Numbered from the stretch's first letter, positions 12,561 to 23,105 are shown. The stretch: 64,000 bases of DNA from Eutypella sp. D-1 (GCA_023313575.1 JAJTTP010000004.1:1-64000), one strand, 5' to 3'. Made by a program: numbers and translations. The notes: generated by a model from the sequence alone, not told the origin.

Positions 12561-13178
12561 ATGGATCTCTACTACTGTACCGACAATTTCTCCTCCATAA
12601 TCAGGGAGATTGGACCCATCCCGGTTTGCACTATCCTCAAGGGCCGTCGGATGTTCCTAAGTTGGTATTTTGATCTCCAATTCAACTCCAATTTGCAGGG
12701 TATCTGGCAATACGTTGATCCAGATGCGCCAGACGCAATCGATCCCAAGCATATAGAAGAAGAGTTCGTCCCGTTTCCGACCTACGAGAGAAGACTCAGG
12801 GAACGACTGAACGCGGATTTTGAAGCACGATGGCAAGAATGGAGTGAACGCCAGCACCGGGTCGGCCAGCAAGGCGAGGACTATCCCCCTCCTGTGAAGG
12901 ATGAGTTGACGACCAAGAGTATTGAGAAAAGCTGGAAGATCTACTGCAGCATAGCAGATGCCCGCCACACTAAAAGCCTGGTTGATTCCTACAGACTGGA
13001 GCTAGTGGGCGAGTGGCTTAGAGCCTCTGTCGCCAGGTCGATCCTGTACCCCATTGATGACAAACTACTCACTTCGGGAAGGTCGTCCGTCCAGGAATAT
13101 GTCCGGGAGATCCGGAAGAGGTACGCACCAAGATGGCTTCTTAGACGTGCGGAAAGCACAGCGGCTCGGAACAACTAG
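12561..13178 (+). CDS. gag-like hypothetical protein
   Basis: An intact single-exon ORF of 205 residues. The N-terminal half contains LKGRRMFLSWYFDLQF followed by a WQYVDPDAPDA segment. This resembles the start of copia-type gag polyproteins in fungi, where a Trp-containing helix is followed by a 'W-x-Y-V/I-D-P' turn. A charged helical middle and a C-terminal EYVREIRKRYAPRWLLRR segment follow. There is no zinc knuckle, protease or pol downstream. The base composition is normal and the ORF carries no RIP, unlike the copia element 2.2 kb upstream. It may be a truncated element or a captured gag gene. The gag assignment is by pattern only. Confidence 0.45.
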   Translation: MDLYYCTDNFSSIIREIGPIPVCTILKGRRMFLSWYFDLQFNSNLQGIWQYVDPDAPDAIDPKHIEEEFVPFPTYERRLRERLNADFEARWQEWSERQHRVGQQGEDYPPPVKDELTTKSIEKSWKIYCSIADARHTKSLVDSYRLELVGEWLRASVARSILYPIDDKLLTSGRSSVQEYVREIRKRYAPRWLLRRAESTAARNN

Positions 13179-14868
13179 AAGAGTGTTACGATAAAAAGGA
13201 CGCTGGATACAGATCTTGTTCTATGGTCTAATCAAACTCCTGGAGGAGGGCTCGCATCCAAATACCACTGTCTTTTGGTAATAAGTGCAGTTAGTCACGC
13301 CATTTCCCATTGCGGTATCATCGCACTCGCAGAGCCGTACTCTAATCCAGAGTCCTCTCCTCAATACCCTTTCTGTTACACTTTACTGAACTGTTCTCTG
13401 TCGAAGCCGCTCCTTGGCTTTCACTTGGTCACGATGTATGTAGCTAGAGATATTTGGCTGCCCTTTCCAGCTTTGTTGCCATATAGTCAGTACTCTCGCA
13501 ATCGATGTCACGAGTATTTGAAACAGGGATGGGAATGAAGAGTGGATGAGCAATGCGCTTTCGCTGGTACCACACCACAGCTTTATCATCTGGACTGTAT
13601 TTTTCTTTGTCAAATGTATCTGTTCAGATAAGCTTATAATGAGGTGGTTTGCCTTTCTTACGAAAAGCAATGCAACGGATTTATCTTGAAACCTACTGGG
13701 TATGCTGGGTCTGTATAATTGTCATTCATACGGAGTCTAACTGACTTTTTTGCTTTACCAATACATTATAAAACACTCAAAGATACATCAGCTTCCTTGT
13801 CGACATTTTACCCACGCTAACCACCCAACTCCTAGCACCATCTCTGATGAAGTAGATATGCTCTACTACTGAACAGTTTGGGTTTGATTCCGTTCTTTGA
13901 ACTGTATCTTCAGTGACGTATCGGACTTCACAGAACCATTTGGCATAGAGGCCCTTTTCGGTTTAGGGCCACCTGGAGGCAATCGAAAGTCGTATTTTAT
14001 ATGATCACATGACCCAGTGTGGTCTTGAGAGTGTTGTCGGCAAATGCAGGAACAGGACAGACCTGGGCCTGAAGACCGTTCCCCCAGCCTGGGGTGTCAG
14101 CACCTAGACTCACGAATTGATGTCGTAATTCGTGACGAGGTTGCTGACACAACTTTAGGAAACGCATGAGGCCCAATGTACTGGGATCATCCCATAGTGT
14201 TGGGGACGTCGAGATTTTATACATATCAATATGAAGAATACTACCCGGAGATAGCTCAGGTCTAATAGAGAGCTTGGCAGGCTGCCTGAGGTTTCGAAAC
14301 AGTACCACTTAGTAGGGGTGAGGTGTTAGTGAGTGACAAGGGATTCACGTAAATTGACTTCCTGTGACCAAATGGACTATAATGAGAGCATTCCCTCATA
14401 CCGCTATCGACCTTCCTCAAGTTATTGAGTTGTGTCTGGGGTAATTGACCGTGTATTAAAACAGAACTGATCTTTTTGCGCAGCTCCTCCACCTGTGCCG
14501 GCTTGGTGACCAGCTCTGCCATTATAAAGTAAAATGTCCCTGCAGTCGACGGTGTTGACTCGAACGTGGTTACAATGAAGTCGTGAGCTTGGTTTCACCC
14601 ACTGTAGTCCCGATAACCCGCAGAACACTGCCGCTAAAGATATGATCGTTTCACAAATAGCAGCCTTAAAACAAACCCTTCGGCCAAGATATGTTTGATT
14701 GCTATTCTATCGGCCTTGAAGGGCTTATAGGGAGTAGCCTATTCCTGTGGAAAATATATATACTGCCATAACAAATTACACAGTAATACATGTGAAGTTC
14801 AATGTGGTAAGTCCAGCTGCCGTGTGCTCAGCGAATCTTTCGGCTCAAATGAAACCCCAACTACAAGA
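13179..14868. other. intergenic region with one long imperfect hairpin
   Basis: No gene is supported in this 1.7 kb. Several 60-105 residue ORFs occur on both strands with no recognisable domains. The one clear structure is the inverted repeat at 14094-14150, listed separately. Confidence 0.5.
14094..14150. repeat. imperfect inverted repeat (hairpin)
   Basis: The arms start GTGTCAGCA on the left and end TGCTGACAC on the right. The inner arms CACGAATT and AATTCGTG enclose an 8-base loop. The arms of about 24 bases carry a small bulge. No flanking duplication was found, so a MITE cannot be shown. Confidence 0.5.
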
Positions 14869-15915
14869 CTACAAGACACTATCTGCGTCGAAGTGCCCGC
14901 GAAGGGCGGTTAGAATCTCCTCATACGTTTGTTGTGATAATTCCACGCTGCGCTGACTAGCCATGAATGGACCAGGTCTGACCCATATGTTAATACACGT
15001 ATTCATCATGTGGCAGTATACTGAGACTTACTCCGGGAGTTCGTCATGTAGCCAGAGTTTCCCATTGCTCTCTGGGCCGAGAGCCGTGGCCGATACCAAG
15101 GTTCGACTGCCTTGTTCTGCAGTTCGGCCGCAGACGAGGCGGTAAGGAGCCATGGCTATCCTCAAAATAAGGGGGAAATTGCGCAAGAGATTCGTCCTAC
15201 ACATGCCCGGGCAGCAGGCATTAACGATGAGTTTATCACGGTCGGGTCCCTTGTGCAGCTTCGCGGCAAATTCCTGCATGAAATATCGTGCAGCCAGCTT
15301 GACAAGGTAATAGTGGGCGTAGTAATCGAACCTCGACACGTCGTTAAGTCGTTCAATTAGTGGTTGATCGGTCGGAACCCACTCTTCCCTGATTTCCTGA
15401 GTTGCCAGGCTGTTGAGAATACACAAATGTGGGAGGAAGCCGTCCTGTGAAGGCGTAGAACGGAGTTTGGGAAGAAGCAGGAGAGCCATCAGTGCTGTAG
15501 AGAGAACATTGACCTGCAATGCGGCTTCGAACCCATCTGCAGTCCGTTCAAATTTCGAGGTCATAATGCCTGCGCACAACAGCACTATATGCAATCCGGG
15601 TATTTGTTCGTCTACTTTGCGAGCGAACTCTTTGACAGAGGCAAAGCTGCATAAATCGACGGTCATGACAGTGATATCGGAACAATGGGATTGTTTGAGA
15701 ATGGATACTTTGGCCTGCTCACCCTTCTCTTTTGACCGCACCGCCAGGATGAGGGATGATGCTCCGAGTTGTGCGTACTTGAGGGCGGCTTGAAAGCCTA
15801 GACCATCGTTCGAACCAGTCACCAAGATAGTTTTCCCTTCGAAAGAGAGATGTGTCGGATCTGCGGGAGGATGCCTCGCCGCCCAGTACTGTTCCTTCAT
15901 AGACGACATTACCAC
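14869..15915 (-). CDS. short-chain dehydrogenase, retinol dehydrogenase-like (2 exons)
   Basis: NAD(P)-dependent oxidoreductase of the SDR superfamily, resembling fungal retinol/WW-domain oxidoreductase-like enzymes. The substrate is unknown. Exon 1 is 15915-15032 and exon 2 is 14956-14869. The 75-nt intron (15031-14957) starts GTAAGT and ends GGCTAG. Reading without splicing gives a stop at the donor. Splicing adds 29 residues (through VELSQQTYEEILTALRGHF), a C-terminal helix expected in this family, for a total of 323 residues. Motifs are ILVTGSNDGLG (cofactor), LCAG (in place of NNAG), ILNS (catalytic Ser) and YYLVK (YxxxK). The start could be either of two ATGs (15915 or 15900). It lies next to transposon debris and a PKS-NRPS relic, so a former biosynthetic role is conceivable. 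Confidence 0.83.
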
Positions 15916-16137
15916 ATTGGCGACAGAAAATGACGACAGAGCGCTGGATTGGAGTGAGGAAAAGTGCGAGCTAAAAGACTACCTAACTTGAAGCCTAAGA
16001 GCGGCTGCAGCCGCATATATATACATAATAAGCGCTCTTATAACGGTTATTAACGTTGTTGGCAGGGGTAACCTTGACATGTCACTATAAGGACGGCCGT
16101 AGCCGCTCCTGATTGGACTGTTAGAACGCAAGGGATA

Positions 16138-16489
16138 ATGGACGAAGTAGCCCTTCTTAAGGCAGAGGTTGGGAAGCTCCGGGAAACCAATGTTCCGCTG
16201 TCTAAGCGTCGAAAAGCCAAGAAAATATAACTCCAGAATGGAGGATCGCTTAAAGCATAGTATGCAAGGGATCTAGAGTATTCGTGACAACTGGCATAGC
16301 CAACGTGGGGGCTAAGCCGCCCACAGTGAAATTAGGCTTTTTGCATTTGGCGACACTGATATCAATACTCAAGGTTATTATAGCGATGACGGGGAAGGCA
16401 TGCTTGAATACGCCAAGAGGTTCTCGATGCAACAAGAACCTGGTACGCCACAATCTTGCAATGGTCAGGAATATGACAGTGACGACTAG
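16138..16489 (+). pseudogene. C-terminal remnant of a Fot1/pogo-type transposase
   Basis: Starting at the ATG at 16138 the frame reads ALLKAEVGKLRETN, then LSKRRKAKK, a stop, and LQNGGSL. This is the characteristic tail of Fot1-like (pogo, Tc1/mariner superfamily) transposases, a helix followed by 'LSKRRRAKK-x-R-x-x-x-GGSL'. Further stops and frame changes follow, and the end QEYDSDD-stop (16469-16489) matches the acidic end of that family. Helix-turn-helix and DDE domains and terminal repeats are absent, so only about 115 codons survive. It abuts the HET pseudogene. Confidence 0.6.
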
Positions 16490-16495
16490 GAAGCG

Positions 16496-17638
16496 ATGTT
16501 AAAGCGAGCCATGGGCATGTCAAAGAATGGAAAAGAGGACACACCGGAGGCTATGGGCTCAGCGACAGAGTCCTCAGCAAGTATGCCGCCGCCAACAGAC
16601 CCAACAGACCTACCTGATCCATATATATGTTCGGTATGCCCCCAAGTTCCGGCAATCCCTATTCACAGAAAGGTCGGCAAGTTACGCATTGTTATGCCCC
16701 AGGATATCCTCTCCAACAAGATTGGGTAGAATTCCAGGGACATCTGCCGGCACTAGGTGGCCATCTCCTGGTGCTGGCCCAAATACTCAGATGGAAATCC
16801 GATCGATACCGAGACTACATATCAAGTCCGGGACATAGACGGCTGTAAATGCCGTGCACGAGCTCCAAATTACGTACTCGATCGGGCAGTTGATCTTGCA
16901 ATATCATTCGGCTGAGGGTTGATTTGGATTCATAAAGAATGCCTCACCCAGGATGATACGGACGAGTATCACCGTCTTGGCGTTCAAGCTATGGATATTG
17001 TTTACAATAGGGCTGTGGTAACTGGCGCCATCCTTGATGCCACAGTCAAGAGCCAAGCCCAAATCGATGTCGTTGACAAGCTGTCAGAGGATCGTCCCCA
17101 ACGAGATACGCTACTCAACCCCGATGTTCTTTTTAGTGTGCTAGAGCTTATCCAATCACTCAATGAGGATAATTGGTATAAGCGTGCATGGATAATCCAA
17201 GAAGCATTGTCTGCAGGCAGTCCCTTGGTGTTAGCCCCGCGCTGTCCATCGGGCCTCCAATATGGCTTCAGACCCACGCTATCCGAAGCTCATCCCAGGT
17301 CACCCTACAACAACAGCGTTCGGATGGAGCCAGAAATTCAGCGGCAGGCGAGGATCAGAGCGCAGATTGTGCTGAACGACGGCGGAGAAAAGGTCAGAGA
17401 AGATGAACAAGATCTAACGAAACCAGGTTCGACGAACCGCAGAGCGGCCTCAATGCGCGACGTGCTAGACCGGGGTATACTCACGCACAAGGCCGAAGAG
17501 CGTCGGAAACGCCAGCTTGTCGCAATATTTGACGCCGACGGTCCCTGTAAGGTTGCGATATCTGTCAACTACGATTGGGAATGGCTTCCACACGCATTGT
17601 TGAGGACCGCCAGCGTGTGCTGGGTCGTTGAATATTGA
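16496..17638 (+). pseudogene. HET-domain (heterokaryon incompatibility) pseudogene
   Basis: HET-domain proteins trigger cell death when genetically different hyphae fuse. One frame carries clear HET-type sequence across three in-frame stops, at about 16727, 16754 and 16913. Upstream of the last stop it reads YSDGNPID, then APNYVLDRAVDLAISFG. Downstream it reads GLIWIHKECLTQDD, VQAMDIVYNRA and WYKRAWIIQEAL, the core HET blocks. The first two stops are TAG where Trp (TGG) would be natural, as expected from RIP-like C-to-T change on the opposite strand. The region after residue 'SAGSPLVL' is poorly conserved and the C-terminal domain is short. A later segment (about 17650-17900) may continue in another frame. 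It lies between a transposase remnant and a short LTR element. Confidence 0.72.
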
Positions 17639-17948
17639 GCAAGCCACGCTTCACGAAGATACTTTGTCAGCGACAAATGACGAGGACATATATGACAGAC
17701 CACAGGGAACGGACGGGGCTACGATGCCTCAGACCAAGGTGGAGGGACTTTCAAGAAGCTCTTAGGAAACATCTTGGGGCTCGGGGGAGAAGTCAGAGAT
17801 GGGTACAAAAGGGAAAGGCAAGGAGGAACCTCAACTGCTAAACAGTACAGAGGCGCCCATTGGAAACCAACAGGAACGGAAGGGCGAAGAACGTTTACCG
17901 GAGAGTGAGCCGCAAAAACTAAAAGTCCTTAACAAAGTAAAGGGTTAT

Positions 17949-18151
17949 TATCACAAGGTAAAAGGGCTATCCCGGCTTAAAATATTATATTCTTTAATAC
18001 TTTTATTTATTTAATAATAAACGGTTATAATCTTAAAGTCTTTAAAAAAAAAAGAAAAATTTTTTTTTAACCCCGTATAAGCTTAATTAATATACCCGTT
18101 TTTACGTAATTAATAAAGATTATTATTAAAGTTCCGTCCTTTTATATAATA
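17949..18151. repeat. left LTR of the short element
   Basis: Starts TATCACAAGG and ends TATATAATA. It aligns with the right LTR through mostly C/T and G/A differences. Confidence 0.8.
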
Positions 18152-18946
18152 TTATTTCCTTTTTTTTTAAAAAAAACTTTATCTTTAAGTAATAATAAAA
18201 TTTACTTACAGTTTATTTTAAAGCAATGTTAAAACGTATTTACGGTTTAATTTAAAGCAATGGTAAAGGTTATTCGTTATTTATTTTAAATAACGTTAAG
18301 ATGTTATAACCTTGTTATGACCTGGCTAGGTTATTGGGCCCAAGTGGGATTGGCACAGATAATCCCTGACCATGGCATTAAAAGGGATAGCCACGATAAA
18401 ATAAGCCATATTTAGGTTATATGATTAAAAAGATAGCCTGGATAGCTTAGTTATTTTAATAATCTTAAATAGCCTGGATAACTTAATTATCTTAACAATT
18501 TAACATTTAATATTATATTCCGGTATTAAAAATAAAGGATATAAATAATATATAGTTATATTTATTACATTTCTTTTAAATAATTTTTAAACTTACCAGC
18601 TTATAATATAATTTAATTATTTAAAACACTTTTTGTTTTTATTATTACTAAACGTAATTACTTATTATTTAAAACCTTTAACATTTTTATTAATATAAAC
18701 CCCTCGATTAAACTATTAATTAAAAATAAACCGGCCGTTATATAAAATATAATCTTTTAAATAATTATAAAGCTTATTTAAAATAACCGTTAAAAGTTAT
18801 TCGTAATTTATTTTAAAACAACGTTAAAGCCTATTTACGGTTTTTTTATTTAAGCGACGTTAAGATTTTCTTACGGTTTAAATATTAAACGATAACTTTT
18901 TTAACTTTGTTTAAAAAAGGTTTACTTAAAAAGGTAACCGTTTATT

Positions 18947-19164
18947 TATTATAAGGTAAAAAAGTTATCCCGGCTTAAAATATTATATTTTTCAATATTT
19001 TTATTTATTTAATAATAAACGGTTATAGTCTTAAGGTTTTTAGGAAAAAAAAAAGAAAAAGGGAAAAAGGAGAAGTTTCTTAACCCCGTACAGGCCTAAT
19101 TAATATACCCGTCCTTACGTGACCAACAGGGATTGCTGCCAAGGTTCCGTCCCTCCGTGTGACA
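18947..19164. repeat. right LTR of the short element
   Basis: Starts TATTATAAGG and ends CCGTGTGACA, then the GTTAT duplication. Its last 110 bases are almost unmutated. Confidence 0.8.
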
Positions 19165-19561
19165 GTTATGGACTCTGATGGACTATCCCGCGCATAAGTA
19201 CGTCTTCATGTAATTCATATACAGTAGCAGGAAATATATGTAGCTTCAGGTTTAGGTTAAATCCACGCCCGCCCACGTACGACGGTACCCTCATACCGAT
19301 GCATATCGGAATGTTCAGCAACCCCGAGTCTTGCCGTTGACATCCGACCTTCTTCAGGGCTCTTTTAAATGCTATCAACGTACCGTTAGCTAGGCGGCTT
19401 ATAAAGGGGACCGGAACTCCTAATAATCTATAAATCCGGTCTCCTCGACCTTAACCACGCCGCCTAGTAAGAAAGCTATCTAGAGCAAACGATACGGTAA
19501 ATTGGGAGGTGGGGGTCAGAGACCAAGCCCCATCACGTCTCTAGTGGTCTCCATACCATCC

Positions 19562-20475
19562 GCCGTCTTACTGACGGGTGTCACGGACCTGCTGGGACAT
19601 AATCTGGTGGAGGACCTACTCGGGAAATTTCGGTGCGTAACATCATGTGTGTGGCTATTCGTGACCCAAAGGGCCGGCTAGTGCGAGGGAAGCTGGTGGG
19701 GTTCGAGCGAAATATCATCGCCGGGATTGATGCCGTCGTACATAACGGCTCCGAAACATCACAGTTGAAGTACTGCCAGGCAATGCGAGTGGACAACATG
19801 GGGTCGACGACGTACCTGCTAATCCAGTGCCTAGAGCGGCGCATGCCGTTCCGCTATGTATACTCGATCGGCGTAGACCTGTTCCGGGGGCCACTGACCT
19901 TCCCTGGGTCTCGGCAACGGCATTGTCCACCCCGCTAAAAGACGGCGCACGCGGCTTATCCAGCAAGTGGACATGCGAGAGGCTGCTGGAGCGGGCGAGT
20001 GAGGCATACGAGCTGGAAGTCTGGATCCACCGGCCGTCGACCGTCATCCGCATAGGCGGCGATGTCAGGTGGCGATATCAGGCGGCGTGTGTGTAAATGG
20101 ACTGGGTCAACTCGTTGGTGGCATGCTCATGGCGTTTGCGGACCGTGCCGCGTGTTGAATATAGCGGCGAGTTCGATTTAGTTCTCGCGCACAACGTGTG
20201 CGCTGGTGTGGCGGGCGCCGTGCTCGGCAATACGTCCCCGCCGCCGCCTGGTGCTCTTGGGAGCGTTCTTGGGAGGGGGCCTCTCCTCACGTACGTGCAC
20301 GAGGTCGGCGATGTGGTCATGCCGGCCGAGGAAACGCAGTGGCGGGTGCGCGATAGAGAGGATTATCACGATGGAAATAGACCGTACAAGGTGCTCTCGT
20401 TTCCATAATAGTCCTCCGAGGCCGTGCTCGACTGTTGCCGCAGTCATCGAGTCTATGAACACCCGGCGAGGCTGA
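19562..20475 (+). pseudogene. PKS-NRPS terminal reductase domain, broken fragment
   Basis: The pieces read like the C-terminal reductase (R/Dieckmann-type) domain of a fungal PKS-NRPS. From 19562 comes VLLTGVTDLLGHNLVEDLL (Rossmann glycine loop, with Asp in place of one Gly). A frame change follows, then IAGIDAVVHNGSETSQLKY and GSTTYLLIQCLERRMPF to about 19905. A second frame change gives LSSKWTCERLLERA and WIHRPSTVIR up to 20090. A third gives MDWVNSLVA and LTYVHEVGDV up to 20408. About 40 residues expected between the glycine loop and VVHNG are missing. Nothing of the ketosynthase, acyltransferase, condensation or adenylation domains is seen in the window. It is GC-rich and not RIP-mutated, so it decayed by deletion and frameshift. 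Confidence 0.72.
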
Positions 20476-21827
20476 CTATATGAGGCTCTTCAATGAACCC
20501 CCACTTGATTCGGTATGCAGGATGCTAAAGTTAAATCTTTCTATTTGGGTAATTAAGGAGATAGAAAGCTTGAAAGACGTGAGCTATCCAAAAAAAATCC
20601 ATAGTAAGTAGCTTCAATGTGACGTTAAGGATTGTAAGGGTTGGGTGCATGCCAAGAGAAATCACCACCGAAAACGGCAAAAAACATACAACACCGGGGA
20701 TTCGCTGGTCGTCACCGACCCAACTACTAATCCGGCCCTATCTGGCTTAACTAGGGGAGAGCGGACGGGATCCCGTGCTTTCCAGATGGTATGGTCGTAT
20801 GTGCAGATTTTACGTTCTATTTTGGCCTATAAATGGCCACCCCTTTCCATTAATATGTAGGCTAAGGGGCTTGTGGGACAAGGCGCTTGCAAGGGTACCC
20901 TGTTCAACAACAAAAAAGAGGGGACCTTGGCAGGCTTATTAATATTTTGGTCGCCAAGACTATAACGTTATAATGGAGGGGAGTGAATCTAATGATCGGC
21001 CCCTCCCGTCACAGCTTCTTAGGTCCCGGGCACTAAGACAACAGGTAAGGGTTGCCAGTTACGATCTAAGTATTCCGCGAACATTGCAGCCTCTTGTTAG
21101 GAAATAATAATACCAGAGTGGAAGTTATCGCGACTACGACGGAGGCTCGCTATAATTATAGTATAGGGCTCAGTTATTGTAGATATGACACTTCGACATA
21201 CTAAATGTTAGGATGATTTAGATTCGGTTCCAGATAGGCATCCACGGGGTGCTTGGGCATCTGCTGATATCTTCATAGTATACGGCGTTTAAGCAGTTGT
21301 TGGGTTGTGGGGCCTTTTACCTTAGAGAGCCTGGTGTAGTAATACCTAGTTCAAAGCAACATGCTAGGGTCGGTAAATCGATTACGGAGTTCAATAAGTG
21401 ACTGAGCCAGCGAGTCTGGAAGTGGATAATAAGGTGAAAAAGAGGCCTTTGACAAATAATTATGCTGGTGAAGGTCGAAGTGAGTAAGGAGATTTGTTGA
21501 TGATAAATAAGTGAATGAAATGTACGCAAAGGATACGTAGGGGAAGGATTCACAGGCATATATCATACACATGGGACATATCACCAGTTATCACACTGAA
21601 ATAGCATCACTCAAAGGATTGTATTGATATTGTTGATCCTAAGTGTCCTTTGACGGTAAATTCAAGACATGAAGGTTGTTGCCACACTATCACCTGAATA
21701 TGATCCTTCGAGTCCTATACATGGCCTGGAGAATATAGATGTCTACATATACAATGCGTATGACTGACTCCTAGGCCTGCTTCTAGGAGATGGACTCGGG
21801 ATCACCTGGGAGTTATCAGCCATGGGG
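20476..21827. other. intergenic region
   Basis: No gene is supported. A 71-residue plus-strand ORF (20645-20860) contains GDSLVVTDPTTNPALSGLTR, which looks protein-like, but I cannot name the family. Minus-strand ORFs at 21317-21584 look fortuitous. Confidence 0.4.
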
Positions 21828-22103
21828 TCAAAGGGGGAAGATAAGGGCTAGGTATGAGCAGAAAGTTAGGAACACATACTTAGTGAACTGTGATCCGATA
21901 CCACGAAGGTCATGTTCGGTGTCCTTGACCTTGTGCTCCTTCTTGGTGGAGCTCTTGTGTGTGGTCTTGGGAGGAGGAGTTGGCGAGCCACGCTGGGCAT
22001 TGGTGCTCCACTGGTCGGATGGCTTGGTAGGGGATGGCTGGCCCAGAGGTGCTTGGTGATGAGAGCCGTTATGAGTGCTTGGGCAAGACTGCTCGTTCGA
22101 CAT
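21828..22103 (-). CDS. small hydrophilic hypothetical protein
   Basis: The ATG at 22103 opens a 91-residue frame rich in Ser, Thr, Pro, His and Lys, with a KKEHKVKDTEHDLRG segment near residue 60. Unspliced, the last 20 residues become hydrophobic, which looks like intron read-through. A donor GTATGT (inside CACTAAGTATGTG) follows the SQFTK codons, and splicing to a nearby CCCAG would end the protein at about 75 residues. A TATATAAA box lies about 140 bp upstream of the ATG and the leader is CA-rich, so it looks like a real transcription unit. No known family is recognised. Confidence 0.4.
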   Translation of the reverse strand: MSNEQSCPSTHNGSHHQAPLGQPSPTKPSDQWSTNAQRGSPTPPPKTTHKSSTKKEHKVKDTEHDLRGIGSQFTKYVFLTFCSYLALIFPL

Positions 22104-22240
22104 TGTAGGAAGGGATTAGAAAAGAATTTGAAAATTGTATGAATTGAAGTAAATCTGTGGTTCAGAGACTGTGGGAGGCCTGGTGGGTGGTTGTGAAGAG
22201 ATAGTAAGAATAGAATCCCCATGAGTGCGAGAATACGTGG

Positions 22241-22248
22241 TTTATATA
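22241..22248 (-). promoter_or_regulatory. TATA box of the small minus-strand gene
   Basis: TATATAAA on the minus strand, about 140 bp before the ATG at 22103, followed by a pyrimidine/CA-rich leader. Confidence 0.35.
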
Positions 22249-23105
22249 GACAGAATGCTTCTCACAAGGCGACCAGAGCGATGGTCATTATGGCCGCGAT
22301 CACTATCTGTCCAGGCTTCCACAAGCTATGACCTCAACCTCTTTTCTCGGACTGCAGCTGAGAGATCTATCTGTATTCGAGCCCCAATCCCTGCTATGAT
22401 CAAGTTTCTCTTCCTGCCCCCCTTCGAGACTTCACAGATTATAATGGGCCTAATGTCTCTCTATTGGACTCTCTACTTTTGTTCTTTCCATTTTCGGATT
22501 CAACATCATGTACGTGTAAATAGGCTACATCTTGATTTGCCAGTCCCCTTTTGTACATCTATGTAAGGCTTGCTCACCGGACCATCTCGGGACTTGTGAG
22601 GTCTGCCAACGCCCCCATCCAACCATCTTATTGGCCATTAACGTTTTGTTTGCAGGATTAGCGTATAATGGTACGTAGTTACATCTTGGTCACTTTACTG
22701 TTGCGTGCAGCGTTTCATTGATAGTAGGTTAACAGGCTTATCTGGTTACTTGATAGGTGCCAGGGGTTATGGAGGCTTGTTTTGGCGACCCCCTGGGTGA
22801 ATCAGCAAATAATCTCGCCTATGTAACGTAGAAAAGTTCCATGCGTCCATATAGCGGGACCTATTGGTCAACCTGCTTCTGGAGTCTTCTTGTAGCTGGA
22901 AGCCCCCGCATCGACGTACCAACGTAAGGCTTCAGGGTTATATTTGGCCACGCCCGGACAATACTTCACGGTCTCCTCTTACCCCTCACCAGTCTCTTCA
23001 GCTATGTAGCAAGACTTGAACCATAACGCACTTCAAAACCTGCCCTCAAGTCTTGTAATATCTCATCTTTCTCGTTGACCCTTTCTCGAACAGTATCATT
23101 ACAGC
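22249..23105. other. intergenic, divergent promoter region
   Basis: Lies between the minus-strand small gene and the plus-strand Clr5 gene. Short ORFs are present but none is supported. Confidence 0.4.

Larger units (their letters stand above)
17949..19164. mobile_element. short non-coding LTR element with RIP (TRIM-like or deleted)
   Basis: A 1216-bp element has LTRs at 17949-18151 and 18947-19164. The right LTR ends TGTGACA, the inverted match of the TGTCACA-type start (now TATCACA). It is flanked by GTTAT on both sides (17944-17948 and 19165-19169), a perfect 5-bp target duplication. The LTRs share their ends and the segments TATCCCGGCTTAAAATATT and AACCCCGTA. A length change in a purine tract accounts for 203 versus 218 bp. 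The 795-bp interior has no coding potential and contains related repeats near 18210-18300 and 18780-18890. Decay is RIP-like except at the outer right edge and around 18310-18420. Strand is not determined. Confidence 0.82.

Noticed and set aside
20645..20860. 71-residue ORF with GDSLVVTDPTT
   Set aside because: Looks protein-like but no family could be named and no neighbouring exon was found.
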